From: Lepidostoma basale
Taxonomy: Eukaryota; Arthropoda; Insecta; Trichoptera; Lepidostomatidae
Assembly (NCBI GenBank): GCA_022606425.2
Contig: JAHDVF020000136.1
Location: 868,001 to 932,000, forward strand
DNA: 64,000 nt
Direction of reading: 5' to 3'
Notes under the pieces: generated by a model
What the model was told of the DNA's origin: nothing
Database searches by the model: none
The model's input: the letters and a program-made list of their open reading frames with translations, nothing else
Made by a program: the position numbers and the translations under genes
Shown: in pieces, positions 60,525 through 64,000 of the stretch
Layout of the letters: every line of letters starts with the position of its first letter
Position numbering within the stretch: the first letter of the stretch is position 1

Positions 60525-61395
60525 TCATATGATAAATAAACCTTTCGAAACACATTTGTTTAAAAAAAATAAAGTGATTTAACAAAGTTTTTGTTGTTGT
60601 ATTATAATTATTTAATAAAATACTAGTTCACAATACAAAAAGGCGAATGTAGAAGAAGCTCGCATTAGGTGAACAGAGTGGGCAGATATCGGTAGCTTCA
60701 AAAATCGACGATGTAGATTACTAACTTCATCTATTTAAAAAAAGTAGGTATACCTACATATTTACCAACAAATGTTTTTACTTTTAAATAAATTCAGAAA
60801 TGCTAGTTCTTCAATGTCTTTTCTGATTCGTTATTAATTATTTAAATTAATATACAATGGCCCCTTTACCCTTAGGGGAAAGCATGAATAAGATTTTATT
60901 CCACCTGAATAGAATTTTTTTGAAAACGTAACGTTGCGTATACGCAGGCGCCAATATAATTTCAATAAAATTGTGTAGATGGCAGCAAATGAAATGTCAA
61001 ACTTTTATAAGTAAAAAGTAACGCACGAAGTCTGGTTTGGTAACATTTTAATATTTTATTATAATTATGAAACTGATTTAATTTTTTAATTAAAATTAAT
61101 TTTAAATTATATTTACAAACAATCCATAGATTTTTTCAACCAGTGTTACTCAAAAATATACAAATGAATGATCTAAATATCATTATTAAAATCTTTGTAA
61201 ACTTTAAACCAAATTATTTATGTAAAATCATCTTCTGATAATAGTAAATCATATACCTACATTAATTTACATTTAATATGTAATATTTATATCCTGTAGA
61301 GGGCAGGATATATTATATATTAAATATTACAAATAAAGTTGCTGGTAAATATGTATACTTTTTTTAAATAGACAAAGTTAATAAACTATTCGATA
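60525..61395. other. AT-rich low-copy DNA
   Basis: No gene. 61275-61328 forms an AT-rich hairpin (TAATATTTATATCCTGTAGA with its near complement). Confidence 0.35.
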
Positions 61396-61482
61396 ATATC
61401 GTGGGTATTCTGCGAATAAGCACTAAGTCAAAATTTTGCTGTTTTGACTTAGTGCTTTTTCGCAGAATCACAACGATATATC
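61396..61482. repeat. Long imperfect hairpin, small-RNA-like
   Basis: Arms ATATCGTGGGTATTCTGCGA, ATAAGCACTAAGTCAAAA and TTTTGACTTAGTGCTTTTTC, GCAGAATCACAACGATAT pair over about 37 bp with a few mismatches and an 8-nt loop. Size and bulges are compatible with a pre-miRNA or a tiny MITE. Confidence 0.65.
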
Positions 61483-61974
61483 CTTATTTTTTGTCAGTAA
61501 AGTTGTTTATACATACGCATGAGTATGCGAATTTGGGAAGTGTGGGCCTCTGAAGAATTATTAAAATAATTTCTGGCATGTATTGGCTTGGATTTAGGGG
61601 ATATAGATTCTAAATGCAACAAGTTAATCAAATGTTATTTTTTGATATTGATAAATGGCAAAACTCATATTACGGCAAGTATCCAATTCAACGGGAAAGA
61701 AAATACATAAATAAAACACAAGAATATTAAATAAAAAATCAAGTTTTATTTTTAAACAATTTTTAAATAACGTAACATAATTCTATTTATTAATAATAAA
61801 TAAACATAATATACATAATCTTCTGGTCCACAGAAAAATATGGAACAAATTAGGTACTACAATATGTTAAAATATATATACCATTGAAATATCTTCACTA
61901 CACCTAACCTAACCTAAACTAATATTTTACAATCATTATTTGTTATTCTAAAAGTACAATATATATATTTTTAT
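61483..61974. other. AT-rich low-copy DNA
   Basis: No gene or repeat recognised. Confidence 0.3.
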
Positions 61975-62182
61975 TTAACCCCTAGACACACGGGACAGCG
62001 GCGTCCCAATAATATGTTTTCCTTCATTACGAAAAGTTAACAATTTAAAATACACGCGAAATACTTTAATAAAAAATTAACATTTGGTTGATTTGTTTGT
62101 GATATTACAGATATAATAAAATAATTATTAATGTTTGTAATATAATTATATGAATATAAAATAGGACGTGTCACGGGGTTAA
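61975..62182. mobile_element. piggyBac-like MITE (TTAA flanked)
   Basis: TTAA at 61975-61978 and 62179-62182. The ends are CCCCTAGACAC and, inverted, CCCCGTGACAC: 9 of 11 match. A 200-bp interior without transposase. TTAA duplication and CCC-start inverted ends fit the piggyBac superfamily. Confidence 0.5.
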
Positions 62183-62496
62183 AAGACAAAAGGTGTGCCC
62201 ACGCACGGCATGCCACATGCTCGTCATCGTCTAGGTTCGTACATCGAACAATCAAGCAAATTAAGACATTGAAATACATATTAAATAATACAGTCTAGTA
62301 CATATTGTTCTGGACAGCTTATTGCCAACTGTTTTATATATTCTACACACCCAAACAGTTTATCACACAAATTATAGTAATCTACAGCATTATAGTATAG
62401 TATAGTCACTCCAAATAGATTTTATTAACATTTTGTCTGCGGGAAGATTTGCACGCTTATTACTCCGTGCGTATAAATTAGTCACTTCAGAGAGAC
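62183..62496. other. No gene seen
   Basis: Low-copy DNA. Confidence 0.3.
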
Positions 62497-63013
62497 AAAA
62501 CAAACAAACGCCGTTTTCCGCAGGGATAGGCAGAGAGAATGGACCACCACACTACTCTATCCTGACACACCTTGCTAGCTTCCTCCACATTCATACACGC
62601 ACTTCGATTCTTCCGACTTCTAACATGACCAATTTTTAAAATTTGATTAATTTGGTCATGCCATGTTTTCCTCGGTCTGCCTTGACTTCTTTCTCCATCT
62701 ATGCGCTCCATAGTCTAAACCAACGCAGCAATTCTTTTATAAATTTGTTCATAATACCTTCTTCCGCTCTACATTCCTTTTTTATATCGGCATTTGAGAT
62801 TCTGTCGTACATCGTTCTACCACACATATGTCTTAAGGATCTCATCTCTATCGCATTTACTCTGCTCTCATTCTTCTTCTGCCAGTTCCCTGCTTCGCTT
62901 CTATACATGGGTTGGGACCAGAACTCCATTGTGAATGGCCATTTTCAATTTCATTGATAAATACTTGTTTGCAATAACAAGTTTATTAAAAATAATTTTT
63001 AAAGCTCCATTCA
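62497..63013 (-). pseudogene. RTE-A copy, TTTG-tail subtype
   Basis: Reverse strand: TLVINGALKIIFNKLVIAN, KKNESRVNAIEMRSLRHMCG, RTMYDRISNADIKKECRAEE, GIMNKFIKELLRWFRLW, GERSQGRPRKTWHDQINQIL, CQDRVVWWSILSAYPCGK, then (TTTG)n (AAACAAACAAA on the plus strand). Second TTTG-tailed copy, related to 20.9 kb. Confidence 0.8.
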
Positions 63014-63014
63014 C

Positions 63015-63503
63015 TTTGCAATAGTGTTAGAAACACCTCCCAAATTGGTTATAGAACGCCATCTGATTGGTTCCTGGGTCTTAGTAGGCGGAGCGTACGA
63101 CATTAGCTTCTAAAATACTCAGTGATAAATAGGAATTTCCAGACACCATTAGTCGGAACATCAGATATTTGAAATAATTAAATAAAAATAACGAATTCCT
63201 TTAAATTTTAATATTGTAATAGTATGATTATGAATATTAGTCACATCCTTAATTGTTTTGCCAAGAAAAATCAATAAACAACATTATAAACGGATATACA
63301 TTTAACAGACTTTATTATTGTGATTATCACAATTACATGGATACAATGAAGCTGATAGAATTTATATTAAAATTAAGTTTAAGTTTGTTTATTTCAATTG
63401 TTTGAATATGAAATATTATCGAAATTTATTTTTGGCTTTTCTATTCATAAAAAAATAATATAAAAACAGCGTCTAGCTTTTCTGTCAGTCACACTATTGC
63501 AAA
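63015..63503. repeat. Possible DNA element bounded by 13-bp inverted repeat
   Basis: TTTGCAATAGTGT at 63015-63027 and its exact complement at 63491-63503. The left edge abruptly ends an RTE-A copy, as expected for an insertion. No coding sequence; the target duplication is unclear. Confidence 0.4.
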
Positions 63504-63950
63504 CGATCTCCATGAAATTAACGGACTACCACCCCAACCATGGGGCAATTAAATACATGGTCGGATAGCATATGGCCCCATGCTTGAGGGTCCTTTATAA
63601 TTTCTGCAATATTCCCAGATTATGCCAAAATTTGGACTACTAGCGACATCTATTGGTGAACAGAACAATAAAATAATTTATTGGCTAGTTACATGTTTTT
63701 CAATTTTTGTAAATGTCATTTTCGACTTGACACACGCGTATTTTGAAATTGAAATAAAAATATAACATTTAATTTTATGTATACTTTAAAATGTCTTCAA
63801 ATATGTCACTAAAATTGTGTTATATATTTCCTACAGTTTATGCGGAGTCTTCAAAAGATGTATTTGTACCACCGGAGACATTTAGTTAAGATATCGGAAC
63901 CACAATATTTTTAACGGCTAGGGAGAAAGATCATCCAGGAAAATAATTTG
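63504..63950. other. Low-copy DNA
   Basis: No gene recognised. Confidence 0.3.
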
Positions 63951-63954
63951 ATAT

Positions 63955-64000
63955 TTATTGTCTCTTGATCAATGTTGTAAAACTCCATATTAAATAATTA
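63955..64000. mobile_element. IRM end, cut by the window edge
   Basis: TGTCTCTTGATCAATGTTGT, AAAACTCCATATTAAATAAT: the outer arm end of IRM. Confidence 0.65.

Overview
This 64 kb window is AT-rich nuclear DNA of an animal, most likely an insect. The signs are a mariner transposon, dozens of 5'-truncated non-LTR retrotransposon pieces, tRNA-derived SINEs, foldback elements and hAT/piggyBac-like miniature elements. No host protein gene, canonical tRNA or rRNA gene, operon or CRISPR array could be supported. It reads as a repeat graveyard in an intergenic region or long intron, in which short GC-richer, apparently single-copy islands survive. The order cannot be fixed from sequence alone.

Family nicknames used below (mine, not database names). 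RTE-A: an RTE-like LINE whose protein ends ...SILSAYPFGETA and whose DNA ends in (TTAG)n; about 40 copies on both strands. LINE-B: LINE with the motif EMKTLRTIAGKTLRDR and a GAAGAAG tail. LINE-C, -E, -F, -G: other RTE-like C-terminal pieces. L2-D: 3' ends ending in (GATTT)n. L2-H: CR1/L2-like C-terminus containing the motif GDRAFAVAGPSAWN. SINE-R: non-coding element carrying the RTE-A 3' end. SINE-T: tRNA-derived SINE. E-repeat: short element ending in (ATT)n. IRM: palindromic element with arms containing ACATGTTTCG. hAT-M: element with CAGTGGCGG termini.

Layout. 0-16 kb: mixed LINE fragments, an L2-H piece at 1.5 kb, a foldback element at 1.9-2.4 kb, several RTE-A copies and a large foldback element at 13.5-14.2 kb. 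17-19 kb: the best-preserved LINE, a CR1/L2-type reverse transcriptase of 468 codons with motifs A, B and C, ended early by a frameshift. 19-32 kb: RTE-A copies (one with a YADD motif at 24.8 kb), SINE-T copies and a cluster of IRM elements. 32-35 kb: hammerhead-like repeat units and a 45-bp minisatellite interrupted by LINE debris. 37-42 kb: hAT-M and two tandem sets of truncated RTE-A. 44-46 kb: the longest RTE-A copy. 47-49.4 kb: a foldback element and a nearly intact mariner with a full DDD triad but a C-terminal frameshift. 50-57 kb: nested SINE/LINE/IRM insertions and a (TA)n tract of about 220 bp. 57-64 kb: fewer repeats and long AT-rich stretches with hairpins.

Two observations stand out. 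First, several unrelated repeat families carry a hammerhead-ribozyme-like core (CTGANGA, stem, GAAA, short palindrome, TC), often in foldback arms, usually with one extra nucleotide before stem II. Second, RTE-A has almost no 3' UTR: its stop codon is followed directly by the TTAG tail, and SINE-R shares that coding 3' end, including a small CCCC/GGGG hairpin, which suggests SINE-R is mobilised by RTE-A. Several insertions have target-site duplications and matching empty sites inside the window, so part of the local insertion history can be read.
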